64,000 nucleotides of DNA from Adiantum capillus-veneris (taxonomy: Eukaryota > Streptophyta > Polypodiopsida > Polypodiales > Pteridaceae), in contig CM043953.1 of NCBI GenBank assembly GCA_014529385.2, positions 83,427,838 to 83,491,837 on the forward strand. The letters run 5' to 3'. Below the pieces are notes generated by a model. The model did no database searches and was not told the DNA's origin. It saw only the letters and a list, made by a program, of their open reading frames with translations. Below are positions 21,247 through 32,079 of this stretch, piece by piece; position 1 is the first letter of the stretch, and each line of letters begins with the position of its first letter. The position numbers were made by a program, and so were the translations under genes.

Positions 21247-21701
21247 TTTGGCAGTGTTTTGTATCACTCAAGGAAAGAACCACAAGAATCACAAGAATGT
21301 TTTTTGCTTGTTGCGGTCGCACGAACCCAAGTTCGCTTGGGCGTGTCGATTCCTAATCGGGTTTTTGAAGAGTGACAGGAATCCCAAGAAAGAACGGCTT
21401 GTCTAGTCTCCCCTTGTGTTTCTTTTCACTCATTGAGAGCGGACCGTGCACTTAGCGATCGGCCAATCGACGTGAGTGGGAAAAAGCAACCTTGGTGTGA
21501 GCGGAAGGCCGCCAAAGGGTGTGCCCCCGGAATGGAGTAGAACTCGGGTGAAGAGAAAATTCTTCTTCAAGACGGTTTGCAAGCAAAAGAAAACCTCAAG
21601 ACTCCCAAGAAAACTAAGACCCAAGACCCACAAGAATCCAAGTTCCTTGTGAACTTAAGAACCCAAGACCACAAGAACCCACCAGACCCCAAGACTTGAG
21701 A

Positions 21702-22885
21702 ATGGTCATCACTCGAAGTGGAATGGATACTTCGCTTGGAGGTGATGAGCATGAGAGAGGCGAAGAAGAATTTTCCCCACGATGAGGTTTTTCTGACCCT
21801 TTCCCTTCTCCTCTACGACAAAGATTGCACTAACTCCTACGGAGGAGTTGAAGCAGTTGTTTATGGAAGGAAAGCTAGAACGCGAAGAAAGAGAAGCAGA
21901 CAGAAAGGCCTACGAAGAAGAAATGGCAGCCATAGAGCATCAGTACGACTTGGAAGAAAAAGAAAGTCAAGCAAGATTTGATTAAGAAAACAAAGCAAGA
22001 ATGCAAGAGATGTTGCGACTTTTTTCTCATGTGCAGGGACAAATGCAAGAGATTCAGGAGAAGGAGACTCTCTCAGTCTTTTCTTCTCCAAAGCATGACA
22101 CACATGATTTGCATGATTTTGAGAAGCATGATGATTTGATTGATAATGATGAGCATGATCAAGATGTGGTTTCTCACAAGCATGATAAGTTGCATGAAGA
22201 TGATGTGATTGTTCACAAGGATGATGTGTTAGTGGATCCTTTTTCTAACGAAGCTAACCTCGTTGTAGATTCAATCAATCACGAAGAACTGATTTTGGCT
22301 TTCGAGTCGAGGTCCAAAGAACCCCCACAGTACGATTCGATCATTCAGGAAGAACCGATTTTGGCTCTCGAGCCTAGGTCCAAAGAACCCTCACATGAAG
22401 TTTTATGTGTTCTCATGATTAGTACGCAGGCATTGTACGAGTGTTTGATTCATGATCGTTTCCTGTATTTTAGTCAACGTCTTTATGTGATCCATTTTCC
22501 TAGGCATGACATATTGTACGTTGAGCACGTTTCACTCATGAATGAGCATGGATGTATGCGGATTGTTCATGAAAAGCTGAAAAGTATGTATGTAAGGAAG
22601 TCACATTCCATGTATCTTCTTTGGCATGACACAGTTTTTGAAAGAGCACATGAAAGTATGAGCACCAAGCGTGGACATTTCCGTTGTGAATTGCCACATT
22701 TAATTGCTGTAGATCAGAAGAGAAAGATTCGATCTTATTCTTTGCATGTGTGTGGTGAACGGTTTGGCACTCCGTCTCTTGTTTCATCTACATTGCATGC
22801 ACAATCTATTAGGAGGACATGGTTTTTTCCACCCACTTTACATGGAATAGGTATCTTCATGGTTTTGTGTTGGAAATGGTTTTAG
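21702..22885 (+). pseudogene. Internal protein of the non-autonomous element, copy 2
   Basis: Nearly identical to 18570-19753. It starts MVITRSGMDTSLGGDE, then shares the TGA after SPR, has a 1-base deletion near 21812, and one TAA near 21983 in the coiled-coil region. The part from 22001 to 22885 is open for 294 codons and runs across the sites that are stops in copy 1 (MQEMLRLFSHVQGQMQEIQ). Since the later stops are different in the two copies, the parent element probably had an open frame through this region. The charged coiled coil, the repeated acidic EEPILA(F/L)E(S/P)RSKEP motif (two copies per protein) and the His/Cys-rich end are conserved. No catalytic motif is seen. Role unknown; a nucleic-acid or Gag-binding structural protein would be a guess. 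Confidence 0.6.
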
Positions 22886-22921
22886 GAGTTTTCAGCCATG
22901 GAGATTCTTAAAGAAGAAAGA

Positions 22922-23474
22922 TGTAACAGACTTGGACACTCCAAGTCAAGAATCAACCGCGATAGCACCAAATAACCACTTCAAAACAAGTCACAGATCA
23001 CAATAGATGTACACTGGCTCGGCGGAGTTCCGTGCCTAGAGATATTGGCCGCAAAGACTAGCGTCCCTTTCGGTATTTTTTTTTATATTAATCAAATCAA
23101 AGTACAAGAATGTGGCTAGGGTTTCACTCTCAGACTCTGCGTCCAGATGCTCTGAGAAGTGAAGCCCTCACCACTTATTTAAAGGTTACAAGGGATGCCC
23201 AAAAGCAGAGCCCCAAAAGCTTGAAAGCAAAAGCAGATTCTCTCTCTCTCAATGAGAGTCAGTAAAAAGCAAGTTCTCTTTTTCTCTTTCTTTCTCCCAA
23301 ATCAAAGCTAAAAGCTGAGATTTGCGTCGCTCAAAATTTTCAATTTTTAATTTTTTTAAAAAAAATTATAATAATCTGTCTCCGCGATTTCCGAAAATTA
23401 GGGTTTTTGGCAGAAATTAGGGTTTGCAGGAATTTTAGGGTTTTTGCTATCCGCCACGTCATCACTTTGTGATA
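22922..23474 (-). repeat. 3' LTR of the gypsy element (553 bp)
   Basis: On the plus strand it starts TGTAACAGAC and ends TTTGTGATA. The other LTR ends TTTGTGACA, so the outer TG of the element strand has become TA here. It contains a CT/GA run near 23240 and an A/T-rich patch near 23340-23370. Confidence 0.9.
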
Positions 23475-23490
23475 TATCCCCCTCTTGAAA
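23475..23490 (-). promoter_or_regulatory. Polypurine tract of the gypsy element
   Basis: On the minus strand CAAGAGGGGGATA immediately precedes the 3' LTR, the expected plus-strand primer. Confidence 0.75.
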
Positions 23491-24051
23491 GCATTGTAAT
23501 CGACCGCGATTACGCCTGCAAAACCGACAAAAGCCATAAACCGTCTTAGCAAACATTGACTGTTAGTACCTACGTACTAGGAACACACATCTAGCACATG
23601 TACAAAATCGACAGTCACATCACACGACATCACAAGACATCACAGGACATCACATGACATTCAACATTCATTCGGATCTTAGACCATGATTTATCGGCAA
23701 TGTAGCTAGCAATCACATCTAGGTCCAATCGGGACCTCATCGATGTCCGATTGACTAACCCCTATTGCAACCATGTCTATTCGAGATCAATCAGACCAAA
23801 ATGCTGTAGTCATTTCATCTATCAGTTCCTGCACTCACAAGAAGTCGAGAACAAATCAATATCATTATCATGAATTCCATTTCATAAAGTCATCCATCAG
23901 AATACTGTCAGCTCAAAGAGACATCAGTGACTTTAGTATCAAAATCAAGGCATCTGTTGACAAGGGAGCGGAGTGACTCCCCTCTTGTGCATCCCACTGC
24001 ACCAGATCTCCGACCAAGCTGAATTCTGGGTTCCGTTTGGAGTAGACTATG

Positions 24052-25228
24052 CTAAACCAAAACATCGAGGTAAAGTTTCACAATCCGAGGAGTATCTGCT
24101 AGGTCCTCCTCCTCCATCCACTTCTCATCAAATGCAGGAAAGTTCTTGAACTTAACCAAGAACCCGCCTTCGGACTTTACCTTTCTTCGTATCGTTATGT
24201 GCCAAAATCTGTTCAGGAACAAGGACTTCCTCGTTTTCTTCCACTTCAGGTTGCTCATCAGGCTCCCTATCATCAGGCACATCACCCTTAACAGGGTTCA
24301 AGAGACTCACATGCAATGCATTATGAATCCTCCAAGTATCTGGTAGTTTCAATCGGAAGGAGACATCATTTATCTTGTCAGTGATCTGGAAAGGTCCGTA
24401 GTATCGCATACTAAGCTTTGGAAAAAGCCTCTCCTTTCCCTTTTTCTTTCGTAGGCGTGTCTTCTCAAAACGTAAGAGCACCCAATCATCCTCCTTCAAT
24501 TTCAAGTCGCGACGATGGCAATCTGTTGCCTTTTTCTGTCGTTCTTGAGACTCCTGCAAAGTCTCGCGAACCTTGGCAAAAGCCGTATCCAAATCTTGCG
24601 AATATTCATCCGCTTCAAATTTCTAATCTTTCGTGCTCAGGAAGGATGGAACCTTCGCAGCACTTTCAACAATCTCACATGGCATCTTCCCCGTTGAAGA
24701 GTGTATCGCGTTATTGTAGGCAAATTCCACCAAAGGTAAGTTCTTTTCCCGTTGAGTCTTCTGATCCGCGATACAAGACTTCAATAAATCTAAAATCACT
24801 GAATTGACAATCTCAAATTGCCCGTCAGTCTGCAAGTGGAACGATGACGAGAACTGCAACTGCGTGTCAATGTTCTCCTAAATTGCCTTCCAAAACAAAC
24901 TCGTAAATCTGGGGTCTCTGTCGGAGACAATTGACTCAGGCATGCCATGTAATCTGAAAATCTGGGCCACAAACAATCTCGCTAACTGATCCGGCTTGAT
25001 TGTTTTCTTCACTGGAATGAAATGAGTCTGTTTGCTAAATCTGTCAATAACAGTCCATATACCATCTTGACCACTCTGTGTTCTCGGGAGATAAAAAATG
25101 AAATCCATCGCTATACTTTCCCAAGGGCGGGTGGGTATGGGTAAAAGGGTGTAACAGTCCCTGTGCTTTATGCCTGTCAATCTTGACCTTCTGGCATACC
25201 AAGCAACTGCGCACAAACTCTTCCACAT
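24052..25228 (-). pseudogene. Integrase with chromodomain-like tail
   Basis: Catalytic core residues are recognisable: Asp in SIAMDFIFYLP, Asp in IVSDRDPRF, and Glu in QTDGQFEIVN, with Phe where Ser is usual. A stop after FWKAI and a frameshift at about 24860 separate the second Asp from the Glu. The C-terminal domain shows MRYYGPFQI (the GPY/F module), then LHVSLLNP, and after a further frameshift near 24180 a chromodomain-like [21 protein letters not shown] (24070-24140) ending at 24052. The HHCC zinc finger lies in the preceding frame at about 25270-25180. Dead copy. Confidence 0.85.
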
Positions 25229-26250
25229 CTTTCTTGAGTCTCGGCCAAAAGAAATATCTCTCTACCCCTTTCATGGTGGTAGCAATGCCGCGGTGACCTG
25301 TAAAAGGTGGACAGTGGCATTTAGTCATAACCTTCTCCCTCAACGGCTGTGTAACGCACAACATAGTCTTTTTCATTAAGTAGCCTTCCTGAAGGGAGTA
25401 TCCTGCTACTGTCTCCCCATCCTGTATCCGTGTGAAAATATCTGCAAAATCTGTATCTGTGGCATACTGATCGACCATATCCTCGAAGCTCCTATGATGT
25501 ATCGCGAAAATAGCCAGAACCAACGGTTTCCGAGACAAAGCATCTGCCACCACATTCTTCTGTCCCTGCACATGGACAATCTGGAAGTGAAACCGTGACA
25601 AGATGTTCGCCCACCGCATCTGCTTTTCCGAAAGCTGCTTCTGTGACAAGAAGTAGCGCAAACTTTGATGGTCTGTAAAGACAGTGAAATCCGCTCCGAG
25701 TAGGTAATTCCGCCATTGAGTAAGAGCATGGATAACTGCCAAAAGCTCTTTCTCATAAATCTGTGCTGTTATCTCCGGCCTAGAGAACAAACGGCTTTCA
25801 TAAGCTATGACATGGCCTTCTTGCATCAAGACCGCACCCAGACTATGACCACAAGCATCACAATATACTTCGATGACTTTTGCAAGTCCGGCAAAGTCAA
25901 AATAGGTCCCGTAGTCAATTTCTCTTTCAATGTCCGAAAGGCAGTCACCTCTGTGGGTCCCCACGAAAAAGGTACTCCTTTTTGTGTCAAGGTATGCAAA
26001 GGGGAAGCAACCTCTGCAAACTTTCGTATGAACCGCTTGTAGTACGAACACAGTCCCATGAAGCTTCTAACTTCATGGACATTCCTCAAATCGGGCCAAT
26101 CACGGATAGTCTCTATCTTGGTCGGGTCCATTTGCACTCCTGCTGCTGCTGACACAATGTGTCCCAAAAAGTGTATCTCTGGTAGGAAAAATTTACTTTT
26201 CTTTGCATTAATCATTAACGTGTGATCTCGTAATGCCTGAAAGACTTGAA
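25044..26250 (-). pseudogene. RT C-terminal part, RNase H and integrase zinc finger
   Basis: From about 26215 the frame shows FLGHIVSAAAG and VRSFMGLCSYYKRFI, the RT thumb and connection. A frameshift near 25870-25850 leads to the RNase H domain: Asp in EVYCDACGHSLGAVLMQ, Glu in YEKELLAV, Asp in FTDHQSL, and VADALSR. The integrase zinc-finger region CPPFTGHRGI…CLVCQKVK follows. Another frameshift near 25200-25150 leads into the integrase core. RNase H would remove the RNA template during reverse transcription. Confidence 0.85.
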
Positions 26251-26820
26251 GCAGATGATCTCTGTGTTCTGCCTCATTCTTGGAGAAAACAATGATGTCG
26301 TCAAAGAAAGCGCCAACAAATAGCCTGTACTCTCGAAAAAAAAAATCCTGTCCATCATCCGGTTAAATGTCGCAGGAGCATTGGTTAAGCCAAAAGGCAT
26401 CACCAGAAACTCAAATAACCCAAAAGTCGTCCGAAAAGCTGTCTTGTAGACATCTCCTTGCGCTATCCTGATCTGATGATATCCACTCTTCAAGTCAATC
26501 CTGCTAAAGCACGAGGATCCCTGTAACCTGTCGAGTGTATCATCGATCCTAGGAATTGGAAATCTGTTCTTGATGGTGATTTCGTTGAGAGTGCTATAAT
26601 CGATGCACATTCTCCAAGATCCATCTTTCTTCAAAACCAACAACACTGGAGAGCAATACGGTGAAGTACTAGGCTGGACAAGACCCTTTTCCAAGAGGTC
26701 TTTCACTGGGTTCATAATCTTTTCATTCTGTACTCGGCTCACACGATAAGGTGGCCGATTCGGTGGCGTGCTTCCAGGTATCAGATCAATGGTTTGATCT
26801 TCAGGCCCTCTGAAAAGCAA
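26215..26820 (-). pseudogene. Reverse transcriptase, N-terminal part
   Basis: Segments in order: [53 protein letters not shown] (first catalytic Asp in RIDL), [17 protein letters not shown]. An A/T homopolymer at about 26337-26345 marks a frameshift. In the shifted register the active site reads [10 protein letters not shown], so the YxDD box has Phe in place of Tyr. The polymerase is inactive because of the frameshift. Confidence 0.85.
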
Positions 26821-26929
26821 TCGGCATGAGTGTGGAGAAAATCTTGGCGTTCTTTTCTTCAGGTCAAAACATATTCAACCTTTATCCATCGTTCAATTCT
26901 CCCAAAAGAATGAGTAAGAAAACTGAAGT

Positions 26930-27320
26930 TCATCAAGTACAATCTCTAAGCCCTTCATTTATCAAAGTCGCTTTCTCGGCCCGGTAGTCAACCACGGCGT
27001 AGTTCTTGTGGTACCAAGGGATCCCGAGTAGAACGTCACTCGTGTGCCCTGAACACCCCTGTCATTGCAAACGAAGTTTGCCAATGCTCGGTGTAATGGC
27101 AACATCCCATCCGGGTGCCAGTCGAACTACCTCCGCCTATGGCGTTAGTCTGTCGGGCGTAGTTCCAAATCGAGCCGCCAATTCCAAGTGAAAAGAAGTT
27201 GGCCTTGGCTCCTTCAAAAGAGCTTCCTGATCCTTCACTTTGCCCCAAAAGTGGCAAAGTTTGTACTTTCATTCATTAGATTCGGTGCAGGTCCCACGCC
27301 ATTTGGTACCAGTTCTGCTT
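26930..27320 (-). pseudogene. Protease remnant
   Basis: Between gag and RT, three registers together show a retropepsin-like tail: LAARFG, SIGKLRL and DVLLGIPWYHKNYAVVDY. At the expected active site the sequence reads FEGAKANFFS, so the D(S/T)GA catalytic Asp appears lost. At least one TAG, one TGA and a frameshift near 27190 break the frame. The assignment follows from position and the C-terminal pattern. Confidence 0.55.
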
Positions 27321-27322
27321 TT

Positions 27323-28894
27323 CTATCTGCCTTTTCTGCCACATTCCTTAGCTGCTCTCGAACTCTCAGACCTGTCGTCGTCTTTATCATTCTGTTCTTT
27401 CTTTGCCTTATTAGGGCACTTCGCGGAGATATGTCCATGTTCCCCGCATCCAAAGCACTTCCCCTCTCTGATGAAGCGAGCTCTCTCCTCAGGAGTAAGC
27501 TTGGGTTGTGCATCCTTTTTCTCTGGGTTGCTCTTTTTCTTTCTACTTTCATTCCTAGAAGTCCGTTCGGCTCGTTGTGTCATGGCCTTATCTGTGGGGT
27601 AGGTCAAACTGCCAGAGTGAATGGCAAAGCCCCGCTTTGCATGACTCATCAACTTCTGAATAGAAGCCGACTTCTGTTCCAAGCAGTGATCTCGGATCTC
27701 TGTAGGTAGACCCAAGGTAAACCGCTCAATTTGTTCTGTGAACGAGATCTTCTTGAATGAAGAGGCGGGTAGAAAAGAGTTCCAGAATCTTTCACAATAA
27801 GCATTGATTGTGTCTTTCTTGGTTATCCGAAGATGGTTCCAAGCAGCTCGTATATCTCGTTCATATTCTTGCGTCAACCAAGAAGAAATAAAAAGCTTTC
27901 CAAATTTCAGCCATTTAACTGGCGCACTCTTGTTTAAAAGAAGCGTGGACCACCAAGTACGAGCATTCCCCTTAAGGTAAGAGGTAGCTCTCCGAATCTT
28001 GGAGTGCTCTGAATAGCGTCCTCCCGCGAAAGCGATGTCAAACTGCTGTATAAAAGACAGCCTTCGAAGCATCTGAGTATCCTGAAAAGTATCAAACTTG
28101 ATCGAGTGGCCACCTTCCTTAAACTCTTGGACTTTCTTGCTTTTATCTTCGAGAAAGTCATACTGGTTGGCTTTGTAAAAATTCTTCTTGTTCGCATAAA
28201 ACTTTCCGTCATCGAAATCTGAGCTGTCTGTAGACGAGTCCTCAATAGAACTGTCAGTCTCTGGGCGAGATTTAGCCTTCTTTGCCTTTCTCTTGCCCTT
28301 TCCAAAGCGTTGCTTCTTGCTTCGCTTTTTACCTTTTTTGTCTTCTTCGCTCGAATCCGAGGAGCTAGAAGAACTATCAGAAGAAGAAGAAGAAGAAGAA
28401 GAACTACTGGGTACTCCTTCAAATCGAACACGCTTCTTCTGTTTCTTTGCCTTGTCAAATGTCGACCGACAACCCAAATATCCCGGGAAGTCAGTGCCTT
28501 TCATCTGCTTTTTGCCGTGCTTTTTGTCTTTCTTTTGCACGTCGAAAAGCTGAGCAATCCGTGCATCAACCACATTCTATAGTTCCTTCTCCGTATATTT
28601 CTTGAAGGCAGAAGGTTTCTTGAGAGCGGGTTTCGGGAGTGGTGTTGTGGTTCTCTGCCACTCCATCTGTACCTCTTCCAAAGAGGTCTGGTTCATATGT
28701 TTTGCCATCTTCGGGTCCTTGGCAAAACTGAGCATCATCTTCGTTGCATCGTCGATCAATTAACGATGCGTCATCTCTCTTTGCTCCGCCTGAGTAGGCC
28801 GAGGCGGGCCATACTCCTTGCCAAAATCTTCGTTGTGATCCCAGCCCGCATCTCCAGATGCAGAGGGAGTCGACTGATCATTGCCTGAAGCCAT
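27323..28894 (-). pseudogene. gag of the gypsy element
   Basis: The ATG at 28892-28894 (MASGNDQSTPSASGD) is the natural start and lies 62 bp after the primer site. All downstream coding is in the same register but broken by a TAA near 28757 and a TAG near 28574. The capsid domain appears as IRRATSYLKGNARTWWSTL and AYCERFWNSFLPASS, a Retrotrans_gag pattern. One zinc knuckle, CFGCGEHGHISAKC, lies near 27420. A Ser-rich, acidic then Lys-rich stretch at 28420-28280 is encoded by a GAA/TCT-type trinucleotide run and is probably disordered. Confidence 0.85.
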
Positions 28895-28955
28895 AGGTGC
28901 CGCGGAATTTTTTTTTTTCGGGGATCGGATTTCCCGTAGAAGAGAAATCGGTCGT

Positions 28956-28967
28956 GCTCTGATACCA
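28956..28967 (-). promoter_or_regulatory. Primer-binding site of the gypsy element (initiator-Met tRNA)
   Basis: The minus strand reads TGGTATCAGAGC, one base from the 5' LTR. This fixes the orientation and the inner LTR boundary. Confidence 0.9.
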
Positions 28968-28968
28968 C

Positions 28969-29510
28969 TGTAACAGACTTGGACACTCCAAGTCAAGAAT
29001 CAACCGCGACGGCACCAAATAACCACTTCAAAACAAGTCACAGATCACAATAGATGTACACTGGTCCGACGGAGTTCCGTGCCTAGAGATATTGGCCCCA
29101 AAGACTGGCGCCCCTTTCGGTATTTCTTTTTATATTAATCAAATCAAAGTACAAGAGAGTGGCTAGGGTTTCACTCTCAGACTCTGCGTCCAGATGCTCT
29201 GAGAAGTGAAGCCCTCACCACTTATTTAAAGGTTACAAGGGATGCCCAAAAGCAGAGCCCCAAAAGCTTGAAAGCAAAAGCAGATTCTCTCTCTCTCAAT
29301 GAGAGTCAGTAAAAAGCAAGTTCTCTTTTTCTCTTTCTTTCTCCCAAATCAAAGCGAAAAGCTGAGATTTGCGTCGCTATTTTTCTAATTTTTTTTAAAA
29401 ATAATAATAATCCACCTCCGCGATTTCCAAAAATTAGGGTTTGCGAGAATTTTAGGGTTTTTGACAGGAATTAGGGTTTCTTCTATCTGCCACGTCATCA
29501 CTTTGTGACA
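28969..29510 (-). repeat. 5' LTR of the gypsy element (542 bp)
   Basis: Plus strand TGTAACAGAC…CTTTGTGACA. It is followed by AAAGA, the right copy of the target duplication. It aligns along its length with 22922-23474 with scattered substitutions and short indels in the A/T-rich part. Confidence 0.92.
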
Positions 29511-29748
29511 AAAGAAGTAAGACTCTCGACGAAGTTGAAGCATCGAATGAGCCACAGAAGACTTTGTGTCACTTTCGACGCGGCCCAAAGAAGCAAGCGT
29601 TGCAGACCTTTATGAAGTTCAAGTACTACACGACCCACACATCCGAGTGGGCCGACGAAGAGTCCCTTCTAAGATTCTGGATGCTATTGGCGATCTCCCT
29701 GGATGCCATACAGTTCGGTACCAGTACCTCACTTTAAAAAGGAGCGGA
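29511..29748 (+). other. Displaced 3' end of internal region 2 of the LTR array
   Basis: This continues the internal region interrupted at 22921. It matches 19779-20017 closely (for example GCGGCCCAAAGAAGCAAGCG and CACGACCCACACATCCGAG) and ends with the same purine tract before LTR 3. No intact frame. Confidence 0.85.
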
Positions 29749-30864
29749 TGTCACATGACACATCCAACCCCATGTGTCCGTGGACAAGCTACATCACGAC
29801 AAGGGTTATGTCACTCCAGTCAGTTTATATTAGAAGTGATTTGACACTCTTATGAATCTATTCGTAGACCGTGCATATCCAGTCACTTAGTGTAGATGCA
29901 TATCCTCTAGTTACACACAACATGATCATAAGCATTCCCATTAGAATCCATCAGAATCCTTCAGGGAAAATTTCGAGTGCATTTAGCCTATTTTACCTAT
30001 TTTTGATATTTTTCACTTATTATTTTTAAGTGACTTTTGTTGAAAAGTAGGTTTGGGAAATTGAGTAAGTTTGTATATAAGCAAACCTAGACTAACACTA
30101 TTTGGCAGAAGAGGCAACAAGAGCCAAGCTCAGCAGACAACTTCTCAACAAGACCTTGACGGTTTCTCCCACCAAGCAAGAAGAACCATCAGCATCCCTT
30201 GGGGTTTTTGCATCGGGACACCATCACCATAGACCCCATCCCCTAGCGTTTTCTCATCAAGTAGATCATCGCCAGAAGCTCAGCAGCCTAACGTTTTTGA
30301 CAGACATCAGCCTAGCGTTTTTGAGAATCTCTCACGCAACGTTTTCAGCCACAGTAGTGCAACGTTTTTCAGCTATGAAGAACCTACAAGTTCAGCCCCT
30401 AAAAGAGTAGCAGATTCAGCCCGGATAGACCATCAGTTTTCAGTCCAAAGAAACCTCAGTTTTCAGTCCTAAACCTGTAGATTTTCAGCGTCAAAGACCC
30501 ACAGAAACAACCCCCAAATCAACGTTTTTGGACCTGCATAGCAGATTTCAGTCCATAGCGTTTTTGGACAGCAGTAGAAAGATTGCAGATTCAGCCCGTA
30601 GGTCGACTTCTTTATCACCGTCATCATCGTTGACATAGCCTAGACTTGCATCATCTCATGCATACCATTTGTACCAGATTGTGCAATCATAAGTAGACCA
30701 CTCTCGCCGATGAGAGTGGGGCCTTCAGAGGAGGGTTTTACAACTTCTCTAGTGTCGTATTTCTCTTCTCTCTCTATCTCTCAATCTCATACACTTGCAT
30801 GCACAATGTCCATTCACTTTGTTTGTGATCATAGCACTCTCTCATCAAGAACGGAAGGCTCTAC
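29749..30864 (+). repeat. LTR 3 of the array, left part
   Basis: Starts TGTCACATGACACATCC and matches LTR 1 and LTR 2 up to GGCTCTAC, where the CACTA element begins. TATA box at 30074-30081. The remaining 87 bp lie at 43332-43418. Confidence 0.9.
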
Positions 30865-31055
30865 GACTACAACATAACCCAAAGTTATTGACGCACTATA
30901 TATCAACGGCCGTACCTTTCCACGCGGATATCGACGTTCTTTTATTCCGTCGATATACGCATCGGAATAGCCGTCGATATGCGCGTGGAAATACGCGTGG
31001 CAAGGCATGCTTTTCCACGCGTATATCGACGGACATTACCACGCGTATATCGACG
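30865..31055. repeat. Left terminal and subterminal repeats of the CACTA element
   Basis: The terminal GACTACAACA is followed by five copies of the word TATATCGACG or its complement or close variants: about 30928-30937, 30948-30957, 30973-30982, 31022-31031 and 31046-31055. In En/Spm such subterminal repeats bind the TNPA-type protein. The first base is G instead of the expected C. Confidence 0.8.
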
Positions 31056-31148
31056 TTAAAAAATTGGGAAAAAAAAAGGGGAATGCGCGCGCGCAGGGGT
31101 CATTTTCGTCTTCAACGCGCGCGCTCGGATCTTGGCCGAAACCTGCTG

Positions 31149-31237
31149 CGCAGGTATTATGGAACTTCCCCCCCCCCCCCCCCCTCCCTCTCCCCTAACT
31201 CCTCTCTGTCTCTCTCTCTCTCTACATCGTGTGTGTG

Positions 31238-31283
<46 letters not shown>

Positions 31284-31333
31284 GTGTCTGTGTGTGTGTG
31301 TAGGAAAGAGAGAGCGGTGTGTGCGTGTGTGTG

Positions 31334-31375
<42 letters not shown>

Positions 31376-31388
31376 GTGTGTGTGTGTA

Positions 31389-31448
<60 letters not shown>

Positions 31449-31645
31449 GTGTGTGTGTGTGTAGGAGAGAGCGGTGTGTGTAGGATAGAGAGAGAATTAA
31501 CTAGAGAGCTATAGAGGTAGAGAGAGAGAGATAGATAGTAGATAGAGAAAGAGAGAGAGAAAGAGTTAGGTTGACTGACCAATTGTGTGAAAAGGACAGA
31601 AACTCTCTCTATCTCTCCCTCTAGAAGAAACTATGGAACTAAAAG

Positions 31646-31705
<60 letters not shown>

Positions 31706-31856
31706 AACTAGAGAGCTACAAAGGTAGAGAGAGAGAGATAGATAGTAGATAGAGAAAGAGAGAGAAAGAGTTAGGTTGGCTGACCAATTGTGTGAAAAGA
31801 ACAGAAACTCTCTCTATCTCTCCCTCTAGAAGAAACTATGGAACTAAAAGAGGCAA
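31149..31856. repeat. Poly-C tract, GA microsatellites and a 205-bp direct duplication
   Basis: A C-run at about 31149-31185 is followed by long (GA)n blocks separated by TGTGTGTGTAGGA. A segment of about 160 bp starting GAATTAACTAGAGAGCTA at about 31491 recurs at about 31702, with its own (GA)n block between. Apparent Ser-Leu or Arg-Glu repeat reading frames here are microsatellite artefacts. Confidence 0.8.
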
Positions 31857-31965
31857 AAGGGTTTTGCCCGCTACATGCATTGCCATGTACACCTCGGAGT
31901 GCACGTATGTGTCTACCCATATAGGATTTGATCAATAAAAACGAGATTTTGACCCCGTGGTCCTG

Positions 31966-32001
31966 ATCTCCGTACACCTCTGGACCGAGGTGTACGGAGA
32001 T
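31966..32001. repeat. Perfect 15-bp hairpin
   Basis: ATCTCCGTACACCTC is followed by the 6-base loop TGGACC and the exact inverted complement. It lies about 80 bp upstream of the first transposase ATG, so a promoter or 5' UTR location is plausible. The core word ACACCTC also occurs at about 31889-31895. Confidence 0.75.
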
Positions 32002-32079
32002 TGGGCAAGACTAGAGAATGCGAGGTAGTTTACATTGTGAGGAGTATATATATTAAAACAACATTCATAATCATTGTAG

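Larger units (their letters stand above)
22922..29510 (-). mobile_element. Complete but dead Ty3/gypsy chromovirus-type retrotransposon
   Basis: Length 6,589 bp with LTRs at 22922-23474 and 28969-29510, flanked by the duplication AAAGA (22917-22921 and 29511-29515). It reads right to left: 5' LTR, initiator-Met primer site, gag, protease, RT, RNase H, integrase with chromodomain-like tail, polypurine tract, 3' LTR. It is inserted into the second internal region of the surrounding LTR array. The two LTRs differ at scattered positions and one terminal base is mutated. All coding segments carry stops or frameshifts. Confidence 0.92.

Noticed and set aside
31200-31600. Reading frames of Ser-Leu, Arg-Glu or His-Thr repeats
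   Set aside because: They are translations of (GA)n/(CT)n and (CA)n microsatellites, present in several frames and both strands, as also at 15399-15459, 50492-50600, 52098-52155 and 60003-60041.
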